From Bradyrhizobium ottawaense (GTDB lineage: Bacteria > Pseudomonadota > Alphaproteobacteria > Rhizobiales > Xanthobacteraceae): a DNA stretch of 64,000 nt. This document shows, in pieces, positions 29,053-37,927 of this stretch. The stretch lies in the NCBI RefSeq assembly GCF_900099825.1, contig NZ_LT629693.1:3979001-4043000 (forward strand), in the 5' to 3' direction. How positions within the stretch are numbered: the first letter of the stretch is position 1; the number at the start of each line of letters is the position of its first letter. Both the position numbers and the translations under genes were made by a program. The notes under the pieces are model-generated. The model ran no database searches and had not been told where the DNA came from. It saw only the letters and a program-made list of their open reading frames with translations.

Positions 29053-29368
29053 GTCAGGCGTCCTCGGTTATGATTTTGTGGGGCGAGCCTAGCGCATGAC
29101 GGTATTGAATTAAACGACGGTCGTGTCCCGGACGCGGTGCAGCGTGTAACGCTGCTCCGCAGAGCCGGGACCTACGTTCGCGGTGCATGGACCCCGGATC
29201 AGCAGTGCGCCACGCCGCAAGCGCGGCGCGTTGCGCTGCATCCGGGGAACGCAGACCTGTCGAATCCATTCAATGCCATCGCGAACAAAGGCGAGGCGGA
29301 TGGTGGGCACGGCGCAAGTGCGCCTTTGCCCACCCTACGACAGCATCGCGCGGAGAAGCGTCAGTGCA
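29053..29368. repeat. Gap filled by three palindromic repeats
   Basis: 316 bases with no gene. Three inverted-repeat units stand in a row: 29124-29171 (GTCCCGG to CCGGGAC, with GCAGCGT and ACGCTGC inside), about 29192-29247 (CCCCGGAT to ATCCGGGG, with CGCCGC-AAGC-GCGGCG inside) and 29302-29334 (GGTGGGCA to TGCCCACC). All look like small dispersed stem-loop repeats of the kind frequent in Bradyrhizobium. Confidence 0.7.
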
Positions 29369-30283
29369 TCACACCTTCAGCTCATGCCCCGTCACGCGCC
29401 GATACGCTTCGAGATAGCGCTGGCTGGTGGCATCGACGACGCTGGCCGGCAGCGGCGGGGGCGGGGCGTCGCCGTTCCAGCGGCCGGCCTTCCTCTCGGC
29501 GTCGAGATAGTCGCGCAGCGGCTGCTTGTCGAAGCTCGGCTGGCCCTGGCCGGGTTGGTAGACGTTGACAGCCCAGAACCGCGAACTGTCGGGGGTCATC
29601 ACCTCGTCGATCAGAATGATGCGGCCGTCGCTGTCGCGGCCGAATTCAAACTTGGTGTCGGCGATGATGATGCCTTGCTTGCGGGCGGTCTGTTCGCCGA
29701 AGGTGTAGACCGTGCGCGCCATGCCTTCCAGCGCGGTCGCGACGTCATGGCCGAGCACTTCGCGCACGCGCGCGACCGTGATGTTCTCGTCATGGCCGGT
29801 CTCGGCCTTGGTCGCCGGGCTGAAAATCGAAGGCTCGAGCTTCTCGCTCTCGACCAGTCCGGCTTTCAGCTTCTCGCCGGCGAGCGTGCCCGACGCGGCA
29901 TATTCCTTCCAGGCCGAGCCCGAGATGTAGCCGCGGATCACGCACTCGACCGGGAACACCGTGGTGCGCCGGCACAGCATCGCGCGGCCCACGATATCGG
30001 CGCGATGATTTTTCAGCGCCGGTACCTCGCGGATGATTTCGTCGGCGTCGGCGCTGATCATGTGATGCGGCACCACGCCTTCGAGCTGGCGGAACCACCA
30101 GGCGCTGATTTGCGTGAGCACCGCCCCCTTCATCGGGATGGTCTCGGCCATCACGACGTCGAACGCGCTGATACGGTCGGTGGTCAGCAGCAGCACGCGG
30201 TCGTCGCCGACGGCATAGATATCGCGCACCTTGCCGCGCCCGATCCGTGGCAAGGGCAGGTCGCTGGCGAGCATCGCGTTCAT
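29369..30283 (-). CDS. purC: Phosphoribosylaminoimidazole-succinocarboxamide synthase
   Basis: Joins CAIR and aspartate in purine synthesis (SAICAR synthetase). The 304-residue protein shows [28 protein letters not shown] at the N-terminus, [18 protein letters not shown], and [31 protein letters not shown]. It is the longer form common in Bradyrhizobium and yeast rather than the roughly 240-residue PurC found beside purS; rhizobia often encode both kinds. It stands alone, downstream of the pirin gene on the same strand. Confidence 0.96.
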   Translation of the reverse strand: MNAMLASDLPLPRIGRGKVRDIYAVGDDRVLLLTTDRISAFDVVMAETIPMKGAVLTQISAWWFRQLEGVVPHHMISADADEIIREVPALKNHRADIVGRAMLCRRTTVFPVECVIRGYISGSAWKEYAASGTLAGEKLKAGLVESEKLEPSIFSPATKAETGHDENITVARVREVLGHDVATALEGMARTVYTFGEQTARKQGIIIADTKFEFGRDSDGRIILIDEVMTPDSSRFWAVNVYQPGQGQPSFDKQPLRDYLDAERKAGRWNGDAPPPPLPASVVDATSQRYLEAYRRVTGHELKV

Positions 30284-30352
30284 CAGGTCATGCTTTCAGG
30301 CAGGCGCCCGCGCGCGGACGCGAGGGCGAAAAGGAGAAGGCCGAGCTTTAGC

Positions 30353-31270
30353 TTACTCCGGCAGCGGAATGAACTCGTGTTCCTGGGGAACATGGGCAAA
30401 ACGGCCGGTTTTCCAGTCCTGTTTGGCCTGTTCGATCCGCTCCTTGCTGGAGGAAACGAAATTCCACCAGATATGGCGCGGGCCTTCCAGCGCGTCGCCG
30501 CCGAGGAACATCATCCGCGTCGGCTTGACCGCCTTCACCGTGATGCGGTCGCCGGGCCGGAAGATCAGGAGGCGCGGCCCCTCGTAGCGCTCGTTCGCAA
30601 TCTCGACCTCGCCCTCGACGAGGTAGATCGCGCGCTCCTCATGATCGGGATCGAGCGGCACGCTGGTGCCGGCCTGCGCGTTCACCTCGGCGTAAAACCA
30701 GGGCGACACCATGCTGACCGGCGATTTCAAGCCGAACGAACTCCCTGCGATGATCCGAGCGGTGAAGCCGTTATCCGTCACCGTCGGCAGGCTTTCGGCG
30801 GCGTAGTGCTGGAACGACGGCGCGATTTCCTCTGAGCCGATGGGCAGCGCGATCCAGCTTTGCAGGCCGAGCATCTTCTGGCCGTCGCGGCGCTGCACGT
30901 CGGGCGTCCGTTCGGAATGCGCGATGCCGCGGCCGGCGGTCATCAGGTTCATCGCGCCGGGCTGGATCTCCTGGATATTGCCCTCGCTGTCGCGGTGCAT
31001 GATGCTGCCGTCGAACAGATAGCTGACAGTGGCAAGCCCGATATGCGGATGCGGGCGAACGTCCATGCCCCTGCCGGCGATGAACTGCATCGGGCCGAAA
31101 TGATCGAAGAAGATGAAGGGCCCGACCATCTGCCGCTTGCCATGCGGCAGCGCGCGCCGCACCGCAAACCCGTCGCCGAGGTCGCGGGTGCGCGGCACGA
31201 TGACGAGTTCGAGCGCGTCGCAGGTTTTGGGATCGCCGAGCACGGGATCTTCAGACGGTTGCCAGCTCAT
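30353..31270 (-). CDS. Pirin family protein
   Basis: A 305-residue bicupin of the pirin family. The N-terminal cupin holds the metal ligands in DVRPHPHIGLATVSYLFDGS and AGRGIAHSERTP; the C-terminal cupin contains ERAIYLVEGEVEI. Bacterial pirins act as quercetin 2,3-dioxygenase or as regulators of other enzymes; which applies cannot be told here. The ATG at 31270 (MSWQPSEDP) with GGAG upstream is chosen over the longer frame to 31300. Confidence 0.92.
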   Translation of the reverse strand: MSWQPSEDPVLGDPKTCDALELVIVPRTRDLGDGFAVRRALPHGKRQMVGPFIFFDHFGPMQFIAGRGMDVRPHPHIGLATVSYLFDGSIMHRDSEGNIQEIQPGAMNLMTAGRGIAHSERTPDVQRRDGQKMLGLQSWIALPIGSEEIAPSFQHYAAESLPTVTDNGFTARIIAGSSFGLKSPVSMVSPWFYAEVNAQAGTSVPLDPDHEERAIYLVEGEVEIANERYEGPRLLIFRPGDRITVKAVKPTRMMFLGGDALEGPRHIWWNFVSSSKERIEQAKQDWKTGRFAHVPQEHEFIPLPE

Positions 31271-31308
31271 GGGGGACTCCTTTGTTCTTTCGACGATCAT
31301 ACTCTATC

Positions 31309-31433
31309 CGTCGTCCCGGCCAAGCGAAGCGCGAGCCGGGACCCATACTCCGTGTCCTATCGTTCAACGCAAATGGAAGATATCATTCTAACAACTAATA
31401 ACTATGGCTATGGGTCCCCGCCTTCGCGGGGAC
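31309..31433. repeat. Two small palindromic repeats
   Basis: In the divergent gap between the pirin gene and the GNAT gene: a GTCCCGGC to GCCGGGAC unit at about 31312-31342, and a hairpin GTCCCCGC-CTTC-GCGGGGAC at 31414-31433, about 20 bases before the GNAT start codon. The second could affect translation initiation of that gene. Confidence 0.6.
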
Positions 31434-31455
31434 GGCATGGGAGGATGTTGAAATA

Positions 31456-32016
31456 ATGATCGCTCCACTCAGGCCCGGCGTCACGCCGGCGCACAGCCCC
31501 GTCATCGAGACCGAACGGCTGCGGTTGCGGCAATGGCAGGGCAGCGACATGGCGCCGTATACCGCGATGCTGTCCGATCCCGGCACCGCGCGCTTCATCA
31601 CCGTCGACGGCAAGCCTGTGATCGACGAGATGACCGGCTGGCGTCATACGGTGGTGATGGCCGGACACTGGGTCATCCACGGCGCCGGCATGTTCGTGGT
31701 CGAGGAAAAATCGTCGGGCCAATTTGCCGGGCGAGTCGGGCCGTGGCGGCCGCCGGGCTGGCCCGGCTTTGAAGTCGGCTGGGGCATCGCCAAGGAATTT
31801 CGTGGCAAAGGTTATGCGGTGGAAGCGGCTCGGGCCTCGATCAACTGGTCGTTCGCGACCTACGACATCGACCGCATCGTTCACTGCATCGACTGCGAGA
31901 ATGTCGGCTCGCAAGGCGTGGCGCGCAAGCTCGGGGCCAAAACCGAAGGCGAGATCGAATTGTTCGGTCATGTCGCCGACCTCTGGGTCACCCACCGCGC
32001 GACGTGGCAAGGTTAG
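31456..32016 (+). CDS. GNAT family N-acetyltransferase (RimJ-like)
   Basis: A 186-residue acetyltransferase with the RimJ/RimL-type opening TERLRLRQWQGSDMAPYTAML and the acetyl-CoA site FEVGWGIAKEFRGKGYAVEAARASI, followed by IVHCIDCENVGSQGVARKLG. Members modify protein N-termini or small molecules; the substrate is not identifiable. The gene begins 20 bases after a hairpin repeat. Confidence 0.9.
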   Translation: MIAPLRPGVTPAHSPVIETERLRLRQWQGSDMAPYTAMLSDPGTARFITVDGKPVIDEMTGWRHTVVMAGHWVIHGAGMFVVEEKSSGQFAGRVGPWRPPGWPGFEVGWGIAKEFRGKGYAVEAARASINWSFATYDIDRIVHCIDCENVGSQGVARKLGAKTEGEIELFGHVADLWVTHRATWQG

Positions 32017-32037
32017 CACTAAGCAGGTTGGCGCTTT

Positions 32038-32063
32038 AAATTGAACGTCCTGAAATTGAACGT
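32038..32063. promoter_or_regulatory. Tandem 11-base direct repeats upstream of the AraC-type gene
   Basis: AAATTGAACGT occurs twice, at 32038-32048 and 32053-32063, 15 bases start to start, ending 58 bases before the AraC-type gene. AraC-family monomers commonly bind tandem direct sites, so this may be an operator for autoregulation. Inference only. Confidence 0.45.
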
Positions 32064-32121
32064 TTTAGCGAACTGCACTAACTTCATCAGGCGCGGATGA
32101 CCGCGCAACCGGACTGAGTCG

Positions 32122-33174
32122 ATGCCGCTTGCGACCCTCGATATCGCCTTGCGCGGCGCCACGGTGGCGCTGCTGCTGGTGCTCGCCGCGTCGCTGTTTC
32201 GCGGGTTCGGCACCGTGCTCGCCGGACGGCTGGCCGCGGCGTTTGCGTTGGGCTCGGTGGCGCATGCGGTGAGCTACTCGATCGGATCGATATCGCAGGT
32301 CACGATCGCGCATGCGCCGCTGATCGCGCTGTCGACCGGCAATGTCGTGGTGTTCTGGCTGTTCACGCGCGCGCTGTTCGACGAGACCTTCAGGCTGCGC
32401 GCGTGGCATGGGCTGGTGTGGGCGGCGGTGGCGGCGTTCAGCTTCGCCAATTGCCTGTGGATCGCGCCGGCCCACGGCGGCAGCGTGCGGCTGTCGATCG
32501 TCGCGGTCAATCTGATCGCGCTCGGCTTCATCATCCTGGCCGTCGCGCAGACCATCGCCTCCTGGTCGTCGGATCTGGTCGAGCGCCGCCGTGGCGTCCG
32601 CGTCTTCATCGTCGGCGCCGCCGCGCTGTATGGCGGGCTGAATGCGATCCTGCAGATTCTCTGGTCCGGCGGCGGCTCTGAGGCCGCCAACACGGTGAAT
32701 TCGGTGGCGCTGGCCGCCGTGGTTGCCGCAATCTCGTTTGCGATGATGCGCGTCGACGGCGCCGAGCTGTTTCCGGCCGCGCCTGAGGCGCAAACAGAGC
32801 CGGTCGGTGCGGATGCGGGTGCGGATCAAAAACTGGTCGATGCGCTGATGCGGCTGATGGCGGACGAGCGGATCTACCGTCATGAAAATATCAGCATCGG
32901 CACGCTGGCGACCAAACTGAAAATTCCCGAATACCGGTTGCGGCGGCTGATCAACCAGCGGCTCGGTTATCGCAATTTCAATGTGTTCCTCAATGCGCAC
33001 CGGATTGCCGAGGCGAAAGCAGCACTCGCCGATCCCAGCCAGGCCGAAGTCCCCGTCATTACCATTGCGATGGACGCCGGATTCCAGTCGCTCGGGCCGT
33101 TCAACCGTGCCTTCAAGGCGACCACCGGCGTGACGCCATCGGAATATCGAAAGCTGAAGGCCAGCGCGACCTAA
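32122..33174 (+). CDS. AraC-family regulator with an N-terminal membrane domain
   Basis: A 350-residue protein. Residues 1 to about 210 contain six or seven hydrophobic segments (for example VALLLVLAASLF, HGLVWAAVAAFSFANCLW, LIALGFIILAVAQTIA), predicting a membrane sensor. Residues about 245-350 form an AraC/XylS DNA-binding domain: NISIGTLATKLKIPEYRLRR, then VPVITIAMDAGFQSLGPFNRAFKATTGVTPSEYR. It is therefore a one-component membrane-bound transcription factor. The ligand and targets are unknown; possible targets are the flanking serine hydrolase or itself, given direct repeats upstream. Confidence 0.9.
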   Translation: MPLATLDIALRGATVALLLVLAASLFRGFGTVLAGRLAAAFALGSVAHAVSYSIGSISQVTIAHAPLIALSTGNVVVFWLFTRALFDETFRLRAWHGLVWAAVAAFSFANCLWIAPAHGGSVRLSIVAVNLIALGFIILAVAQTIASWSSDLVERRRGVRVFIVGAAALYGGLNAILQILWSGGGSEAANTVNSVALAAVVAAISFAMMRVDGAELFPAAPEAQTEPVGADAGADQKLVDALMRLMADERIYRHENISIGTLATKLKIPEYRLRRLINQRLGYRNFNVFLNAHRIAEAKAALADPSQAEVPVITIAMDAGFQSLGPFNRAFKATTGVTPSEYRKLKASAT

Positions 33175-33324
33175 CCTTATTTCATTGTAATTATTGAATT
33201 ATTTCGGAATCGGCGAGGCGCGTCAACATTCCGGCTACGGCGATTTCCAAATCCGGCGAGCGGCCCGCCGCACTTCGTCGTCAATGGCCGGCACGCGCTG
33301 ATGCGTCATGCCGGAGAGCCCCAA

Positions 33325-34764
33325 ATGCCTCAAATGACCCGACGAAATCTCATCCTGATCCTCGCCGCCACCACGGCGCTCGGCGCGCTGGCGATGTCCG
33401 CCGCGCGGGCCCGCGATGTGCCAAAGGTCGCGACCGGCTTCATGGCCAATATCCTCTGTTCGGAAACCTTCGTGTCGGGCCTTCAGCCGGAAAAGACATT
33501 GTCGGAAACTACGGATGCGATGCCGGGCGCCAACCTCATCGCCTGGGCGATGGATTACAGGGTTGATCGCGCGCGCCGCGATGTCACGGTGAACTTGTTC
33601 GGCCTCGGCAAGAGCCACGCGGTCCATCGCGAGGGCCTCGGCTGCTATCTCGATCATGGCGATGCGGTCGCCGAAGTCTCGGTGCCTTCAGCCGATCCCA
33701 GGCAGCCGGCACTGTTGCCCGATATTGCAGGTCCAGCTGTGGTCACGCCAGCAACGCCGCAATTGGCCTCAGCGCTCGATCGCGCGTTCGCCGAGCCGGA
33801 GCAGCCGCCGCATCGCCACACCCGCGCGGTGGTGGTGCTGAAAGACGGTCACGTCGTCGCCGAACGCTATGCCGAGGGCTTTGGCATCGATACGCCGATC
33901 CTCGGCTTCTCCGCGACCAAGTCGGTGATCTCGGCGCTGACAGGCATTCTGGTGCGCAAGGGCGCGCTCACGCTCGACAAGCCTGTGCCGGTCGCGGCAT
34001 GGCAGGGCGCCGCCGATCCGCGGGGCGCGATCACGGTCGATCACCTGCTGCGTCACACCGCTGGGCTCGCGATCGGCAGTTCGCTCGAGGCTTCGCTCGG
34101 TGCTGCGTTCGAGCCGGTCAATCGCATGAAGTTCATGGAATCGGACATGGCCGGTTATGCCGAGAGCCTCGATCTCGCGACGCTGCCGGGCAGCGTCTGG
34201 AATTACAATGACGGCAATTTCGTCATTCTCTCGCACCTGATCCGCAATGCGGCTGGCGGCAAGGCCGCCGATGTCATCCGCTTCGCGCGACAGGAACTGT
34301 TCACGCCGCTCGGCATGCGCAACGTCACGATCGAGTTCGACGCGTCGGGCAATCCGGAGGGGTCGAGCCAGATGCTGGCGAGCGCACGCGATTGGGCGCG
34401 CTTCGGCGCTCTGTATCTCAACGATGGTGTGGCCGGCGGCAAGCGCCTCCTGCCGGAGGGCTGGGTGAACTATTCGGCCTCGCCGACCAAAAATGCCTGG
34501 GTCGGCTACGGTGCCGGCTTCTGGACCAATCTCGGCGACAGCTTTGGTGCGTCCTACCGCGTCGAGCACGGCTGGCCGCGCGATGCCTTCTTCGCCAAGG
34601 GCACGATCGGGCAATACGTGATCATCATCCCGTCGGAGCGGCTGGTGATCGTGCGTCTCGGCCGCTCGCCGAACTGGCCGCCGGAAGCCGACGGCGTGTT
34701 CGATCTCGTGCGCGACGTCGTCGCCGCGACCGGCAACAAGCCCAGGCTGGCAGGGAGTAATTGA
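33325..34764 (+). CDS. Exported serine hydrolase (beta-lactamase family)
   Basis: A 479-residue protein with a signal peptide (MPQMTRRNLILILAATTALG, then AMSAARA). The hydrolase domain has SxxK in GFSATKSVISALTG, a Tyr-Asn motif in WNYNDGNF, and late HGWPRDAFFAKGTIGQYV. Relatives include the 6-aminohexanoate-dimer hydrolase (NylB) type. The ATG at 33325 has GGAGA seven bases upstream and gives a clean signal sequence; the in-frame ATG at 33301 is less likely. Probably periplasmic; substrate unknown. Confidence 0.9.
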   Translation: MPQMTRRNLILILAATTALGALAMSAARARDVPKVATGFMANILCSETFVSGLQPEKTLSETTDAMPGANLIAWAMDYRVDRARRDVTVNLFGLGKSHAVHREGLGCYLDHGDAVAEVSVPSADPRQPALLPDIAGPAVVTPATPQLASALDRAFAEPEQPPHRHTRAVVVLKDGHVVAERYAEGFGIDTPILGFSATKSVISALTGILVRKGALTLDKPVPVAAWQGAADPRGAITVDHLLRHTAGLAIGSSLEASLGAAFEPVNRMKFMESDMAGYAESLDLATLPGSVWNYNDGNFVILSHLIRNAAGGKAADVIRFARQELFTPLGMRNVTIEFDASGNPEGSSQMLASARDWARFGALYLNDGVAGGKRLLPEGWVNYSASPTKNAWVGYGAGFWTNLGDSFGASYRVEHGWPRDAFFAKGTIGQYVIIIPSERLVIVRLGRSPNWPPEADGVFDLVRDVVAATGNKPRLAGSN

Positions 34765-34773
34765 CGGACGGCT

Positions 34774-36144
34774 CTATTGCCGGCCGAGCTGGGTCGCCGT
34801 CGCGACGCGGTCGAATCGCTCGAGCGAGAGGATCGCGTCGGCGAGCTGGTCGGCGCGGCCGTTCAGCACCGGGCGAGCCAGCGTGAGGAATTTCTGCTGC
34901 ATCGCCTGCGCGTCCGGAAACGAATCCGGCTCGCCGGACGGGTCGGCATAGAGCCGCTCATGCACGCCGTCATCGGTGGTGATCGACACGCGCGCGCCGA
35001 ACGGATGGGTGCGGCCGATCTCGAGGCGATCGTCCTGCACCACGTCGAACTTGTCGGCCAGCGCATTGACGGCGGCGTCGCCGAGCCGCTCGTAATCGTC
35101 CCAGCCGAACCGGCCCTGGTCCAGCGCCAGCGCGCCGGTGAAGAACATCGAGAACTGTCCGCCGACGATCGAGGTCGGATGGCGCTTGGTGGCCGCGTCG
35201 CCCGTCAGCGTGATGCCGTTGCGATGCAGGCCGATCTCGACGCGCTTGACTTGGTCCGGCGTCAGGTTGTGCTCCCGGCGCATCGCGATCAACGCATCGA
35301 GGGCGGCATGGGTATAGCGGCAGCTCGGATAGGGTTTTACGCCGATCCTCAGTGTCTCGTAAGTCTTGCCGAGCCCGGCGGTCGCCTTGTCGGGATGCGC
35401 GTTGTCGGTGTAGCCGACCAGCAGGCCATGCTTGCCCTCGACGGATTCGGACGAACCGACGAAATCGTTGCGCGCCAGGGTAGCGGCGATCACGCCGTTC
35501 ATCGCGGCGGCGCCGACCTGGTAGCGCTTGTTCCAGGCGCCATTGACCAGAAATTGCAGCGAGCCCGCCGCCTGGCTGCCGGAAACGCCGAAGGCCGAGA
35601 TGATCTGGTCCTTCGACAGGCCGAACAGCTTTCCCGCCGCCGCCGCCGCGCCATAGGTACCTGCGGTCGCGGTCGGGTGAAAACCTTTCGCATAATGCGA
35701 AGTGGGATCGAGCGCGTTGCCGAGCCGGCAGCACACTTCATAGCCCGCCACGATCGCGGTCAGCACGTCGCGGCCGGAGGCGCCGACCATTTCACCGACG
35801 GCGAAGGCCGCCGGCACCACCGGCGCGCTCGGATGCAGCGAGGAGTCGGCGTGGGTGTCGTCGAAATCAAGCGAATGGCCGAGCGCGCCGTTGAGCAAAG
35901 CGGCGACCGCGGGCGTCCAGGTCTTGCTGTCGCCGAACACGGTGGCCTCGCCCTTGCCGTCCAGCGCCAGCGCCTCGAGCATTTTCAACAGCGATTCCGT
36001 CGATTCCGCGTCGCGCCGTGCCCGGATCGTGCTGCCGAGGAAGTCGAGCGTCAGCACCTTGGCGCGCTCCAGCACCTCACGCGGGATATCGGTAAATTTC
36101 AGGTCGGCGACATAGGCTGCCAGCGTTGCGGTTTCATGGGCCAT
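34774..36144 (-). CDS. MmgE/PrpD family protein
   Basis: A 456-residue member of the family containing 2-methylcitrate dehydratase (PrpD) and cis-aconitate decarboxylase. Characteristic segments are LTLDFLGSTI near the N-terminus, LNGALGHSLDFDDTHADSSLHPSAP with the conserved His-Ser-Leu-Asp-Phe-Asp-Asp core, and VKPYPSCRYTHAALDAL. No prpB or prpC is adjacent, so the substrate may not be 2-methylcitrate. It converges on the serine hydrolase gene and is divergent from the FUSC gene. Confidence 0.9.
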   Translation of the reverse strand: MAHETATLAAYVADLKFTDIPREVLERAKVLTLDFLGSTIRARRDAESTESLLKMLEALALDGKGEATVFGDSKTWTPAVAALLNGALGHSLDFDDTHADSSLHPSAPVVPAAFAVGEMVGASGRDVLTAIVAGYEVCCRLGNALDPTSHYAKGFHPTATAGTYGAAAAAGKLFGLSKDQIISAFGVSGSQAAGSLQFLVNGAWNKRYQVGAAAMNGVIAATLARNDFVGSSESVEGKHGLLVGYTDNAHPDKATAGLGKTYETLRIGVKPYPSCRYTHAALDALIAMRREHNLTPDQVKRVEIGLHRNGITLTGDAATKRHPTSIVGGQFSMFFTGALALDQGRFGWDDYERLGDAAVNALADKFDVVQDDRLEIGRTHPFGARVSITTDDGVHERLYADPSGEPDSFPDAQAMQQKFLTLARPVLNGRADQLADAILSLERFDRVATATQLGRQ

Positions 36145-36242
36145 CGTGTTTCCTCGATTTTACTAAACAGGGTAGGCGGGCTGAATTGACCTTTCAAGCC
36201 GCCATTGGGCCCGGGCATCAGCTATGCTTGGGGTCGTGTACC

Positions 36243-37400
36243 ATGGATAAGTCGGCAGGATCTGGAACGCGGCGCATGATGGCCTTCGTAAAACGCATGC
36301 TCGGATCGCTCTGGGCCCGTAAAGTGCAACTGGCGCTCGCGGTCAGGATCGCGGTGGCGGCTGTTGCCGCCTACGTGGTCGCGGTCGCATTGCATCTGAT
36401 GCTGCCGCTGTGGGCGGTGCTGACATCGCTGATCGTCAGCCAGATGAGCGTCGGCCGGTCGCTGAAGGCAACCCGCGACTATATGCTCGGCACGATCGGC
36501 GGCGCGATCTATGGCGGCTCCATCGCGGTGCTGATCCCGCATTCAGGCGAGGGCAGCTTGCTGGCGCTGCTGGTGTTGGCGGTGACGCCGCTGGCCTTCA
36601 TCGCCGCCATCAATCCAAGCCTGAACTCCGCGACGGTGACCGCTGTGATCGTGCTGCTGGTCCCGACCATGAACCATGCCAACCCGCTCGATTCGGCGTT
36701 CGATCGCGTCATCGAGGTCACCGTCGGCGCGCTCACCGGCTTGCTGGTGTCGTTCCTGGTGCTGCCGTCACGGGCGATCAGCCAGATCCGCGCCAACGCG
36801 GCGACGTTGCTGGACCTGCTCGCCGCTGCCTTCGCCGAATTGCTGGCGGGGCTGACGCGCGGCCTCGACAACGATGCCCTGCACCGGATTCAGGACGGCA
36901 TCGGCACGGCGGTGACCGGCCTGCACGCGATGGGCACTGAAGCCGAGCGCGAGCGTGCGGCGCATCTGTCGGGCGGCCCGGACACCGGCCCGTTGCTGCG
37001 CACCATCCAGCGGCTGCGCCACGATGTCGTGATGATCGGTCGCGCCAGCGTGGTCCCGCTGCCCGCGAATGTGCAAACGCGTCTGGCGCGGCCGCTGTCC
37101 GATATCAGCACGGCGATCGTCGACTTCATGCGCGCGGTCGCCGCATCCCTGCGTAGCGGCAGTGGCAGCGGCACGGTGGAGATCCAGTCCGTCGATGACG
37201 CGCTACATGCTTACGCGGCTGAAGTCGCCGCCGTGCGCAGCGAGGGCTTGATCCGCGGCCTGCCCGGCGATGTCGCCGAACGATTCTTCGCGCTGGGATT
37301 CTCGCTGGAGCAGATGCGACAGAATCTGAACGATCTCGACCGTTGTCATGATGAGTGGTGCGGAGCACAGCTTACGAAGCAGGCCGATACGAAGAGCTAG
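36243..37400 (+). CDS. FUSC family inner-membrane protein
   Basis: A roughly 385-residue protein with an N-terminal set of about six membrane helices (VRIAVAAVAAYVVAVALHL, LWAVLTSLIVSQMSVGRSLK, GTIGGAIYGGSIAVLIP) and a long cytosolic helical C-terminus. The W-A-x-L-T-x-x-I and G-T-x-x-G motifs are typical of fusaric-acid-resistance/aromatic acid exporter (AaeB) proteins, here in the short form. No membrane-fusion partner gene is adjacent. The start is uncertain: ATG at 36243 (used) or 36276. Confidence 0.85.
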   Translation: MDKSAGSGTRRMMAFVKRMLGSLWARKVQLALAVRIAVAAVAAYVVAVALHLMLPLWAVLTSLIVSQMSVGRSLKATRDYMLGTIGGAIYGGSIAVLIPHSGEGSLLALLVLAVTPLAFIAAINPSLNSATVTAVIVLLVPTMNHANPLDSAFDRVIEVTVGALTGLLVSFLVLPSRAISQIRANAATLLDLLAAAFAELLAGLTRGLDNDALHRIQDGIGTAVTGLHAMGTEAERERAAHLSGGPDTGPLLRTIQRLRHDVVMIGRASVVPLPANVQTRLARPLSDISTAIVDFMRAVAASLRSGSGSGTVEIQSVDDALHAYAAEVAAVRSEGLIRGLPGDVAERFFALGFSLEQMRQNLNDLDRCHDEWCGAQLTKQADTKS

Positions 37401-37453
37401 TTCACGGCGAACGACGCTTCAGGCCCTCCAAGCGGATTAAGGATGTGTTCGGC

Positions 37454-37927
37454 TCAGCCGGCAACCTGGCGCAGCAAGGTCGGCGCGATCAGCCGGTGAA
37501 ACGGCATGATGATGGTAAGGTAGGTCCGGCCGAACCAGTTATGGGTCTTGACCAGTGTGGTGAGGGTGACCTGCCTGACGCCTTCGGGGGCGGTCACGTC
37601 GATCACGACGCGAAAGTCGAGATGGCTGTCGTTGAAGCCGGCGATCAGACGATCCGGGGTTTCGCTCAGCACCGGAAAGATCCCGATCATGCCCCTTGGC
37701 GCCGGCGCGCCCTCGCCGGAAGGCTTCAACCCCAGCGGCGACACCACAAAATTGCGCAGCGACACCAGCGCGTCCACCCAGCGCGGCTGGCTCGCCAGCA
37801 TGCGCTCCGCGGCATGCCGCGCATCCAGATTGCGGTCTCCGGTTTCGACACGGAAGGCATCGGCGAATTGCGCGCCGGCCAGCAGCGCATCGGTGTCAAC
37901 TGCCGGTGTGATTTCCTGAACTGTCAT
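37454..37927 (-). CDS. DUF2867 family protein
   Basis: A 157-residue soluble protein. The order of segments ADAFRVETGDRNLDARHAAE, RWVDALVSLRNFVVSPLGL, FNDSHLDFRVVIDV, LTTLVKTHNWFGRTYLTIIM and FHRLIAPTLLRQV matches DUF2867 proteins, a START-like fold whose role is unknown. Its ATG overlaps the MATE gene stop by four bases, so the two are translationally coupled; a link to the exported compound is a guess. The very long frame to 39418 on this strand is antisense-frame noise within the MATE gene. Confidence 0.85.
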   Translation of the reverse strand: MTVQEITPAVDTDALLAGAQFADAFRVETGDRNLDARHAAERMLASQPRWVDALVSLRNFVVSPLGLKPSGEGAPAPRGMIGIFPVLSETPDRLIAGFNDSHLDFRVVIDVTAPEGVRQVTLTTLVKTHNWFGRTYLTIIMPFHRLIAPTLLRQVAG

